From the NCBI GenBank assembly GCA_014799325.1, contig JAAVIE010000007.1, forward strand, positions 1 through 40,754: DNA of 40,754 nt. The letters are read 5' to 3'. This document shows positions 22,308 through 29,536 of this stretch, one piece after another (within the stretch, counting starts at the first letter, position 1; the number at the start of each line of letters is the position of its first letter). This DNA is from Oscillospiraceae bacterium. GTDB lineage: Bacteria > Bacillota > Clostridia > Oscillospirales > Ruminococcaceae. The notes under the pieces were generated by a model. It made no database searches. It worked only from the letters and a program-made list of their open reading frames with translations, and was not told the DNA's origin. The translations under genes were made by a program, and so were the position numbers.

Positions 22308-22491
22308 ATACTAATACTCATTTTAAAAGAAGCTTGTCTACTTTTTAAATGCGCTGCTGCCATGCGGCAGTGCAGGAGGCAAAGCTCACTCAGGTATTGT
22401 AATGAACGTACATACCCCCTTGGCGGTTCTTTGGCAAAGCCGAGGGACTTTGACAGTAGATTTTATCTGCTGTCAAAATGGATATTAGTAT
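22308..22491 (+). repeat. Family B modular palindromic element B1
   Basis: Outer ends ATACTAAT (22308) and ATTAGTAT (22484-22491). Inside lie CTGCTGCCATGCGGCAG-like and TTGACAGTAGAT/ATCTGCTGTCAA hairpins. The same element occurs in reverse at 24992-25150, with parts of the interior altered. Confidence 0.8.
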
Positions 22492-22546
22492 AAAAAGCAA
22501 AAATGGCAAAAGCGATCAAAGGCAGCATTGTGGCTGAAAAATAATA

Positions 22547-22734
22547 ATACTAATTCTCGATCATACAATAGACTTTGTCTATTGTATGACGCCGCATTCA
22601 GGCAGATGTCAAAATCAAAGATCTTGACAGAATTAGTATTGAATGACTTTCCCGGCGGTTTCACTGCCAACGCCGTGCGCAGCGCGGTGAATCATACTGC
22701 AGACTATGTCTGCAGTATGATAAAGAAATAGTAT
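22547..22734 (-). repeat. Family B modular palindromic element B2
   Basis: Outer ends ATACTAATTCT (22547) and GAAATAGTAT (22725-22734). Contains ATCATACAATAGAC/GTCTATTGTATGA, GTCAAAATC/GATCTTGAC and TCATACTGCAGAC/GTCTGCAGTATGA. It is the reverse-oriented counterpart of the copies at 39072 and 40566. The last base is immediately followed by the AAGGAG of the next gene. Confidence 0.85.
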
Positions 22735-22751
22735 AAGGAGCAGTACAGATC

Positions 22752-24887
22752 ATGATCTTATCAATAGGAATGATAGTAAAAAATGAGGAAAAATATCTGG
22801 AGCAGTGCCTTTCCGCAATGAAGCCGCTGCTTGATAACGTTGACAGCGAGCTTATTATCGCCGACACAGGTTCCACCGATTGCACAGTGGAAATAGCAAA
22901 GAAGTTCACAGATAATGTTTATCATTTTGAATGGATCAATGATTTTTCGGCCGCAAGAAATTCCACCCTCCAAAAGGCAAAGGGAGAGTGGTATATGTTT
23001 ATTGACGCCGATGAGATATTGAAAAACTGCGATGATATTATCAGGTTCTTTAATTCCGGAGAATACAAGGATTACCTTTCCGCTGCCTATATTCAAAGAT
23101 CGTATCACAATATAAATAACGGAGAGATCGACTACAGCGATTTTGGCGATTTCCGTGTTCTGCGCCTTACAAAAAAACTCGATCATATCAAGTTTGAGAA
23201 TCCTATACACGAAGCTCTGACGCCCTATTACAGTCCGGTGAAATACCTCGATCTCATAGCTGACCACTATGGATATATGCTTTACAGAGACGGAAAAGTC
23301 ACCGAGGAGGGAATGGAAAAATTCAAGCGGAATATGGCTCCATTGCTTCAGATCGTAGAAAACCTCAAGCCGGGTGAAAGACCCGATATCTCCGTCTATA
23401 AAGAGATCTCAGACTGCTATTTGCTTTCTCAGGATTATGAAACTTCCTTAAAATATCTCGATATGGGATTGCAAACATTAGACAGAAATAAAATAGCGAT
23501 CACCACTTATTTTACAGAAAAAGCTCCCACCCTGCTCTATCTGAAAAGATATGAGGAAGTGATCGAGTGCTGCAGCGAGTATTTTAGCGAAAAAAATCCT
23601 GCCAGAAAAACGGCTCTCGCCTCTGACTGTACAATGTATTTCTACAGCGCGTCGGCATACTATTTTCTGAATCGTTATAAAGAGGCGGTTGACGATTTTG
23701 TCAAATTTTATGATGTGTATAAACTGTATTCCGAAAATAAACTCAACACAAATGATCTGCTTTATACTTCAGTTTCCTTTTCAGAGTTGAAGTTAAAAAC
23801 GGCTTTGGTTTTCTTTTTTGACAGCTGCGTCAAGGAGAAGCTGTTCGATATTGCAAAAAAATATGAGGATCCTATTCCCTATCTTAATTTTGAGGACGAT
23901 TGGGAGAATATCCTGCCATTCATAAAATTAAAAGCTGAAATTTTGAGGAACACAGACTATAACGGTCTTTTGCCCTTGTACAAGCGTCTTGGCGAAAACG
24001 GAAGAAAACAGCTTATCTGCGCACTTCGCTGGCACCTGTATGAAGCTGACGCAGAGAAACGGAAAACTATAACTGAAGCTCTCAGAATAATTTCCGATTC
24101 CGTATCTGATAAAGATAAAAAAACGGCAGAAGCAATAGCTATATGCAGCAATTATTTTATGCAGGGCAGCGTTGACGCCGCGGAAATAGAAAATTATCTG
24201 AAAAAATACGAAACTGCCTTTAATGCGGACATGCTTTGTATAATGCTTGACAAAAGCATTGATATTACCGCATTTGTGAACTCCTCGGACTTTATGGCAA
24301 ACGAATGCGCGTTTACCGTTTTTTCCATTTGCAGCAATGCAGCCGCCCTGCTTGAAAGCTACGATATAAAAGTAGTTTCGGCGGCAGGTCTGGAAAAGAC
24401 CGCGGAATTCTACAAATACTCCATGGCTCAGGAAATACGGCTCAATATAGCAGTTTCAGGACTTTTCGGCAAGTACGGTGGGATCGGCGCAAGGTGGCAG
24501 ACCGAGTTTGCCGAATTTGATGCAGAAAAGGCTCCCGCTGAGATCAAGCCGGCTGTTATGGCGTCTTATGTGGTTTCTGCCTTTGAAAAAGGAGACTATG
24601 ACCTTTGTCTGAAGGAATTACAGAAGCTTCTCTCCGTATTCCCCGAATTTTTGCCCATAGTGAATGCCTACAGAGCCGAAACGAAAAAAAGTGATAAACG
24701 CGCAAAAAGAGAAAACGCCCGCTCCGAATTTGAGCAGATGGCAATAGCGGTAAAGCAGAACATCCGCGAAATGATCGGGGCAGGCAATATTGCCGACGCG
24801 GAAAGCGTATTATCGGAGTATGAGCTTTTGTGCCCCGATGACAGCGAAATAGGCGTTATCAGGGCAGAGATCAATGCGTTAAAATAA
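22752..24887 (+). CDS. Family 2 glycosyltransferase with C-terminal TPR-like helical region
   Basis: A 711-aa cytosolic protein. Residues 1-220 are a GT-A glycosyltransferase: MILSIGMIVKNEEKYLEQCL start, IIADTGSTDCT and the DxD metal site FIDADE. The rest is helical with tetratricopeptide-like stretches (SDCYLLSQDYETSLKYLDMG; KRYEEVIECC; YYFLNRYKEAVDDF), common in proteins that glycosylate surface polymers or act with peptide-modifying systems. Sugar donor and acceptor are unknown. AAGGAG is 11 nt before ATG and directly abuts family B element B2, so the 5' leader should contain several hairpins. It is a single-gene unit ended by a strong terminator. Confidence 0.85.
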   Translation: MILSIGMIVKNEEKYLEQCLSAMKPLLDNVDSELIIADTGSTDCTVEIAKKFTDNVYHFEWINDFSAARNSTLQKAKGEWYMFIDADEILKNCDDIIRFFNSGEYKDYLSAAYIQRSYHNINNGEIDYSDFGDFRVLRLTKKLDHIKFENPIHEALTPYYSPVKYLDLIADHYGYMLYRDGKVTEEGMEKFKRNMAPLLQIVENLKPGERPDISVYKEISDCYLLSQDYETSLKYLDMGLQTLDRNKIAITTYFTEKAPTLLYLKRYEEVIECCSEYFSEKNPARKTALASDCTMYFYSASAYYFLNRYKEAVDDFVKFYDVYKLYSENKLNTNDLLYTSVSFSELKLKTALVFFFDSCVKEKLFDIAKKYEDPIPYLNFEDDWENILPFIKLKAEILRNTDYNGLLPLYKRLGENGRKQLICALRWHLYEADAEKRKTITEALRIISDSVSDKDKKTAEAIAICSNYFMQGSVDAAEIENYLKKYETAFNADMLCIMLDKSIDITAFVNSSDFMANECAFTVFSICSNAAALLESYDIKVVSAAGLEKTAEFYKYSMAQEIRLNIAVSGLFGKYGGIGARWQTEFAEFDAEKAPAEIKPAVMASYVVSAFEKGDYDLCLKELQKLLSVFPEFLPIVNAYRAETKKSDKRAKRENARSEFEQMAIAVKQNIREMIGAGNIADAESVLSEYELLCPDDSEIGVIRAEINALK

Positions 24888-24921
24888 CAAGACTGTAAAA
24901 AAACTCCTATTTTACAAAAAT

Positions 24922-24970
24922 ATATCCCGACAAAGCGGCATTTTCCGTTGCCTTGTCGGGATATTTTTTT
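24922..24970 (+). terminator. Terminator of the glycosyltransferase gene
   Basis: ATATCCCGACA pairs with TGTCGGGATAT around an inner GCGGCA region and is followed by TTTTTTTG. Confidence 0.9.
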
Positions 24971-24991
24971 GAATTTTTTACAGCCCCATTT

Positions 24992-25150
24992 ATACTAATG
25001 CCCATTTTGACAGCAGATAAAATCTACTGTCAAAATCCTTCGGCTTTGCCGGAAGAAACGCCGGCGGCAGGTATATATGTTCAATACAATCCCAAAGAGG
25101 GCTATGCTCTTAAAAAGCAGCTTGTCTGTTTTTTAAACGGGTATTAGTAT
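24992..25150 (-). repeat. Family B modular palindromic element B3
   Basis: ATACTAAT (24992) and ATTAGTAT (25143-25150) ends. It contains TTTTGACAGCAGAT/ATCTACTGTCAAAA and CGGCTTTGCCG-type short palindromes. Reverse complement aligns with B1, but the middle segment is different. Confidence 0.8.
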
Positions 25151-25193
25151 TATTGGGGCTGACTACCAAATCCGAACATTTTTTAAAATTTGC

Positions 25194-25898
25194 TCATTTA
25201 TTGTTCAATGATCGCCTAATCTCCCTATGCTCCGGCATGACCTTATCTATTACCGCATAAAATTTTGCCGAATGGTTTTGCTGCAAAAAATGCGCCAGCT
25301 CATGGCACACCACATACTCGATGCAAAGTGGCGCTTTTTCTGTCAGAGAGCAGTTCAGGGTTATCTTTTTCTTGGAGGGCGTACAGCTGCCCCAGCGTGT
25401 TTTCATGGCTTTCACCGTTATTGCGGGATAGGGTATGGTAAACCCCGCATTGACGAACCTTTGGTACGCCTTTTTAAGGTAGTCGGGAAAAAGCTCCCTC
25501 GCCCTTTCCTTTTGCCAGCGGAGAATTATTTCATCTGTAAGCCTTTCTTTTTCGGAAATGTCAGGAACGGCGGCGGAGGGCAGGTACACTGTCAAGATCT
25601 TTCCCGAAAGCCAAGCAAAGGCTCTTTCCCCCTCTATGACTTCCACATCTATGGCTTCTCCTAAATAATACCGCTTTGAGGGAGAACTTTGGCTCGACTG
25701 TATAAGCCTGCTCTGATGCTTTAAAACAAAGTCCATGTGATTTTTCACAAACTCATCTGCTTTTGCAAGAGTCGTGCTTTTTGGCACCGAAACATACACC
25801 GTACCGTCCGAGCGTATTCTCAGATTGAGATTTTTCACGGATTTCCGCTCCAACTCAAAGGTTACTGTTCCCTTTTCGGTAGTGACCGAGCGTATCAT
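25194..25898 (-). CDS. YgjP-like (DUF45/M48-type) metallopeptidase
   Basis: A 234-aa soluble protein of the YgjP/WLM-related metallopeptidase domain family. The zinc site is HELAH (199-203), with a third ligand likely in the following NHS (His 209). The upstream motif TRWGSCTPSKKKITLN, then LIEYVVCHE-type (here CIEYVVCHELAH), is characteristic of the family. The cellular substrate is unknown; members are often near restriction or housekeeping genes. ATG 25898 is preceded by AAGGAAGTG about 5-8 nt upstream. Family B element B4 lies about 40 bp upstream, close to the expected promoter. Confidence 0.85.
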   Translation of the reverse strand: MIRSVTTEKGTVTFELERKSVKNLNLRIRSDGTVYVSVPKSTTLAKADEFVKNHMDFVLKHQSRLIQSSQSSPSKRYYLGEAIDVEVIEGERAFAWLSGKILTVYLPSAAVPDISEKERLTDEIILRWQKERARELFPDYLKKAYQRFVNAGFTIPYPAITVKAMKTRWGSCTPSKKKITLNCSLTEKAPLCIEYVVCHELAHFLQQNHSAKFYAVIDKVMPEHREIRRSLNNK

Positions 25899-25940
25899 GG
25901 CATCACTTCCTTTCCGAACCTATTTCCGGCAATGATCCTG

Positions 25941-26053
25941 ATACTATTTCTAAATTAAAATGATCGTAAATTTTTGGAGGTTAATTTAGAAATAGTGCTT
26001 TGGGTGTAATTCTATCTTAAAAATATAAAACCTTTTTAAGATAGAATTAGTAT
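25941..26053. repeat. Family B modular palindromic element B4, different cargo
   Basis: Outer ends ATACTATTTC (25941-25950) and GAATTAGTAT (26044-26053) match B2/B5/B6. The interior is unrelated: CTATTTCTAAATTAA/TTAATTTAGAAATAG and ATTCTATCTTAAAAA/TTTTTAAGATAGAAT. This shows that the ends are kept while hairpins are exchanged. Confidence 0.8.
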
Positions 26054-26064
26054 GAAAACACAAT

Positions 26065-26115
26065 AAAAAAGCTCTAAGCTCGTTCCCCTATCGGGTCAAC
26101 AGACTTAGAGCTTTT
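26065..26115 (-). terminator. Terminator of the comFB-like gene
   Basis: AAAAAGCTCTAAG pairs with CTTAGAGCTTTT, and on the minus strand the stem is followed by TTTTTTATTG. It lies 44 bp past the stop at 26159. Confidence 0.8.
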
Positions 26116-26158
26116 AGGTAATACGAATGTTTCCGCTCAAAAAGCAGAGGTAATTTTT

Positions 26159-26506
26159 TTACTTTGAGGATTTGCCCTTTTGCTTGCTTTTCTCAAACTC
26201 TTCTTTTTCCTCTTCCTTAACAGCGTCTTTCTTGTCCTCGTCGCTGTGGCGGGGATGTTCGGAAACAAATTCAACAGCGCTGAGAACGGCAACGTTGATA
26301 TCAACTCCGTTCTGCTGCTCCTGCAAAGAATTGAGCTTGGAAAACAGCTTGCCCTTATCGGTGCTGACATACCTTGGAGGAAGCTTGTTGAGAGCCATTG
26401 CGCGGATATCGTCAAGGCATTTATCACAGTTGCAGCATTCCACGGTGGGAAGGATCTCCTCCATTTTCTGCTCCACAAAAACTTCCATTACATTTACAAT
26501 AGACAT
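26159..26506 (-). CDS. ComFB-like late competence / zinc-binding protein
   Basis: A 115-aa protein with the ComFB pattern: an N-terminal helix MSIVNVMEVFVEQKM, the Cys-rich center TVECCNCDKCLDDIRAMALN, then LPPRYVSTDKGK. The C terminus is a highly charged E/K tail. ComFB-type proteins occur in competence operons and also in cyclic-di-nucleotide signalling in other bacteria; the role in Clostridia is not settled. Start chosen at ATG 26506 with AAAGGGG about 7 nt upstream, rather than the longer 26569. It is a separate unit from rtcB (about 155 bp upstream gap without features). Confidence 0.8.
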   Translation of the reverse strand: MSIVNVMEVFVEQKMEEILPTVECCNCDKCLDDIRAMALNKLPPRYVSTDKGKLFSKLNSLQEQQNGVDINVAVLSAVEFVSEHPRHSDEDKKDAVKEEEKEEFEKSKQKGKSSK

Positions 26507-26724
26507 ATAAAAGCCCCTTTCGCTTTTTATGAGAAATTGCGAACAGCATGCGGCAAACGTTTCTCCCAAAAATCAGCCCGGCAATGCCGTTTATATTTAT
26601 GTAATAATTATACACATATTGCGGGAATTTGTCAAGGGCAGCCTTATGAATAATTCTTTTAGTATTTTGGGAATATTCACCAAATTACAGCCAAAATCGG
26701 TTTGCAGTCTTTCCTGCAAGCTGA

Positions 26725-27930
26725 TCATTCCTCTCCCGCCTTGAAATTGTAGATAGGCTTGATGACCTTCATTATTTCGGCGGTATCTCCGATATTATCC
26801 ACAATATCCGCCATTCCCTTGTACGCCATGGGGCATTCGTCAAGAGTGTCCTTGCCTACCGAGGTGGTGTAGATCCCCTCCATTTGCTTTCTGAATTCAT
26901 GGACGGTAAAGGACTGTTTTGCCGCGCCCCTGCTCATAAGGCGTCCCGCTCCGTGAGGAGCCGAGCAGTTCCAGTCGGCATTTCCCTTGCCCTTGCAGAT
27001 CAGTGAGCCGTCGCGCATATTTATGGGGATAAGGAGAGTTTCGCCCTCCTGCGCCGACACTGCCCCCTTGCGCAGGATCATTTTGTCGGTGTCTATGTAG
27101 TTGTGAATGGTGGTGAACTGTTCCTCCACGCTGATCTTCATGCCCTTGACGATCTCGTCGATCATTGCCTGACGGTTCAGCTCCGCAAACTGCTGAACTA
27201 TCTTCATATCGTGAATGTATCTGTCAAAAAGCTCTCCCTCTACATATGCAAGCTGTTTGGGGATAGGTGTGGTCTTGGTGTTTTTGAGAGTTTTTATGCT
27301 CTTTTCAATGGACTTTTCCTTTCCCTCAGCCTTTAAACGTGCGATAAGCTCCTCAATATCTTTTTTGGAAGCGCCGTTGAGCGCAAGGTAGCCCTCGTTC
27401 TGGTAATAGTTGGCTACCTCCAAGCCCAAATGGCGGCTTCCCGAATGGACGACTATGTAAATATTGCCCTCCTCGTCCTTGTCGGATTCGATAAAGTGAT
27501 TTCCGCCGCCCAGGGTGCCCATGCTTTTTTCAGCGCGGATAGGGTTTATCTCGCGGTAGCAGTAGAGATCCTCCAGGGGGAATTTATTGAAATAGCGGTG
27601 GGCTTTTTCGCGGATCTTAAAGCCTGAGGGGATCTTTTCGTAAATGAGCTTATCTAATTTCTGAAGCTCAATGTGCTTTTCTTTGATCCTTACCGTTTCC
27701 ATGCCGCAGCCTATATCCACTCCCACTAAATTGGGAACTATCTTGTCTTTGACGGTCATGGTGGTGCCTACGGTACAGCCTGCCCCGGCGTGAACATCGG
27801 GCATAAGGCGAATTGTGCTGTCCTTGACAAATTCCTGGTTCAGCAGCAGCATTACCTGCGAAATAGAAGCCTGGTCTACAACGTCGGTAAAGATCTTTGC
27901 GTTATTGTATTTTCCGTTTAGTTCTAACAT
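26725..27930 (-). CDS. rtcB: RtcB-family RNA ligase
   Basis: A 401-aa RNA 3'-phosphate (or 2',3'-cyclic phosphate) to 5'-OH ligase that uses GTP and Mn2+. Metal-binding and guanylylation motifs are present: PDVHAG (44-49), VGVDIGCGM (Cys 75), GGGNHF (141-146), HSGSRHLG, and SAPHGAGR with the His that becomes guanylylated (about 326). Length is normal for bacterial RtcB. No archease, RtcA or PrfH neighbour is present. I start at ATG 27930 with AGAAAGG upstream. The 5' leader directly contains a minimal family A hairpin (GAATTTCAAAA/TTTTTGAAATTC, 27949-27979), which may affect expression. Likely role: RNA repair or tRNA recovery. Confidence 0.93.
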   Translation of the reverse strand: MLELNGKYNNAKIFTDVVDQASISQVMLLLNQEFVKDSTIRLMPDVHAGAGCTVGTTMTVKDKIVPNLVGVDIGCGMETVRIKEKHIELQKLDKLIYEKIPSGFKIREKAHRYFNKFPLEDLYCYREINPIRAEKSMGTLGGGNHFIESDKDEEGNIYIVVHSGSRHLGLEVANYYQNEGYLALNGASKKDIEELIARLKAEGKEKSIEKSIKTLKNTKTTPIPKQLAYVEGELFDRYIHDMKIVQQFAELNRQAMIDEIVKGMKISVEEQFTTIHNYIDTDKMILRKGAVSAQEGETLLIPINMRDGSLICKGKGNADWNCSAPHGAGRLMSRGAAKQSFTVHEFRKQMEGIYTTSVGKDTLDECPMAYKGMADIVDNIGDTAEIMKVIKPIYNFKAGEE

Positions 27931-27948
27931 GGTTTGCCTTTCTAAAAT

Positions 27949-28086
27949 GAATTTCAAAACCGCAAACTTTTTGAAATTCGTGCTATCAGAGAAGTTGTGC
28001 GAATGGTAGCCCGCCTTTAAGGAAACAGATGGTAATCTTTCGCCGCTTTTAGATGGTGTTGTGCTGATTATACAGCTCTGTCAGAA
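27949..28086 (-). repeat. Family A element, minimal copy without cargo
   Basis: GAATTTCAAAA (27949-27959) and TTTTTGAAATTC (27968-27979) are separated by only 8 bp, where the other copies hold 100-180 bp of hairpins. The right module follows (GTGCTATCAGAGAAGTTGTG, then CCGCCTTTAAGGAAACAGAT). It sits in the probable 5' UTR of rtcB. Confidence 0.75.
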
Positions 28087-28182
28087 AGCTTCAACTAAAA
28101 GAGGCTTTTTGAATCCACACAATGATATTATAACAAAATTCCAAAATTTTCTCAATCATTTATCCGAAATAAAAGTCGATAG

Positions 28183-28211
28183 TTGAATTTATGTAATAAT
28201 TGTGCTATTCT
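28183..28211 (+). promoter_or_regulatory. Promoter of the acyltransferase gene
   Basis: TTGAAT (28183-28188), a 17-bp spacer and TATTCT (28206-28211), 31 bp before the start codon. Confidence 0.65.
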
Positions 28212-28242
28212 TATATACAAAGATACCCAAGGAGAAATTAAA

Positions 28243-29466
28243 ATGAAAGTCAACAAAACCCGCGATATGACCCCCTTTGATATGAAAAAAAGGCCCTGCC
28301 GTCAAAGCCCCCTGCTTATGCCAATAGTGTGGGGAGCCTCTTTTCTTCTGACACGTCCTTTTGGACTGAAAATAGACCGTTCGGGGATAAAAGGGCTTAA
28401 ACCGCCTTTTCTTGTGATCTCTACCCACCAGGGCTTTACCGATTACTATATTGCGCCGCTGTCGGTGTTTCCCTATAGGGCAAGCTATGTTTCGGACATG
28501 GAGGGGTTTGCGGCGTTCGGCGATACACTTTACAGGAAAATAGGCTGTATCGGGAAAAGGCGTTTTGTCACCGATATGACGGTGCTCAACAATATAAAAT
28601 ACGCCCTCCGCAAAAATAAGGACATCGTTTTTATCTTCCCCGAAGCAAGGCATTCCAATGTGGGCATTACCTCAATGCTGCCCGATAATATGGGGAGACT
28701 GGCGAAGTTCCTGAAAGTCCCTGTGGTAACGCTTACCGTTCACGGAAGCTATCTTATCTCGCCCTTCTGGGATGAGGAGCATACCAGGAAAGCCCCTGCA
28801 AGGGCGGAGATCAAGCTGCTTTATACCGCCGAAGAACTAAAAGAGATCCCTGAGGAGGAAATTCAGAAACGCCTTGAAAAAGAGCTTCAATATGACGAGT
28901 ACAAATGGCAGTATGACAACAAAATAAAAATAAGCTTCAAGAATCGCGCCGAGGGATTGAGCAATGCTCTGTATCACTGTATAAAATGCGGAAGCGAATT
29001 TACAATGAAAGGCAATGGCAGCACGATCTTCTGCGAAAAATGCGGCAAGAGCTGGGAAATGTCCGAGTACGGACAGCTTATAGATCAGAAAAACGGTGAA
29101 GCAATACATATCCCCCACTGGTACGAAATGCAGCGGGAACAGGTTCGGAAAGAGCTAATGGCTGACTATCGACAGGAGTTTTCGGTGACTGTTCAAGCAT
29201 TACCCAACGAAAAGGGCTTTGTGAATATGGGTGAAGGACGGCTCCGACACAGCAAAGAGGGCTTTACACTTGAATTTGGTGGAGAAAGGCTGTTTTTCCC
29301 CACAAGGACCTTGCCCTCTGTACAGACCGAGTACAATTACAAGGGGCATGGCAAGTGCATTGTGCTTTCAACGCGGGATTGCTGTTATTATGTTTATTGC
29401 AGGTCGACCTGCTTTAATCCCACAAAGCTGCAATTTGCAGCGGAGGAGCTTTATTTAGTGAGGTAA
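28243..29466 (+). CDS. 1-acyl-sn-glycerol-3-phosphate acyltransferase (PlsC-like) with zinc ribbon
   Basis: A 407-aa membrane-associated acyltransferase. The catalytic HX4D is HQGFTD (62-67), and the phosphate-binding FPEARHS motif (about 132-138) replaces the common FPEGTRS. A hydrophobic stretch near residues 24-38 may anchor it. The C-terminal third is unusual for PlsC: it holds a zinc-ribbon (CIKCG at 246, CEKCG at 264) and an added beta-rich tail to residue 407, whereas typical PlsC is 240-260 aa. It should make phosphatidic acid or a related lipid. I start at ATG 28243 with AAGGAG about 8 nt upstream. The glgP promoter begins directly after the stop. Confidence 0.82.
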   Translation: MKVNKTRDMTPFDMKKRPCRQSPLLMPIVWGASFLLTRPFGLKIDRSGIKGLKPPFLVISTHQGFTDYYIAPLSVFPYRASYVSDMEGFAAFGDTLYRKIGCIGKRRFVTDMTVLNNIKYALRKNKDIVFIFPEARHSNVGITSMLPDNMGRLAKFLKVPVVTLTVHGSYLISPFWDEEHTRKAPARAEIKLLYTAEELKEIPEEEIQKRLEKELQYDEYKWQYDNKIKISFKNRAEGLSNALYHCIKCGSEFTMKGNGSTIFCEKCGKSWEMSEYGQLIDQKNGEAIHIPHWYEMQREQVRKELMADYRQEFSVTVQALPNEKGFVNMGEGRLRHSKEGFTLEFGGERLFFPTRTLPSVQTEYNYKGHGKCIVLSTRDCCYYVYCRSTCFNPTKLQFAAEELYLVR

Positions 29467-29468
29467 AC

Positions 29469-29497
29469 TTGCATTTTACACGCAAATGTGATATTAT
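29469..29497 (+). promoter_or_regulatory. Promoter of the glycogen phosphorylase gene
   Basis: TTGCAT (29469-29474), a 17-bp spacer and TATTAT (29492-29497). It starts 2 bp after the acyltransferase stop. Confidence 0.6.
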
Positions 29498-29536
29498 AAT
29501 AAAGTATATATGATCACAGCAAAAAGGAGAAAGAAA

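Noticed and set aside
26580-26724. Short plus-strand ORFs (for example 26529-26744) between comFB and rtcB
   Set aside because: No ribosome site and they overlap antisense to real genes; the gap shows no clear structure.
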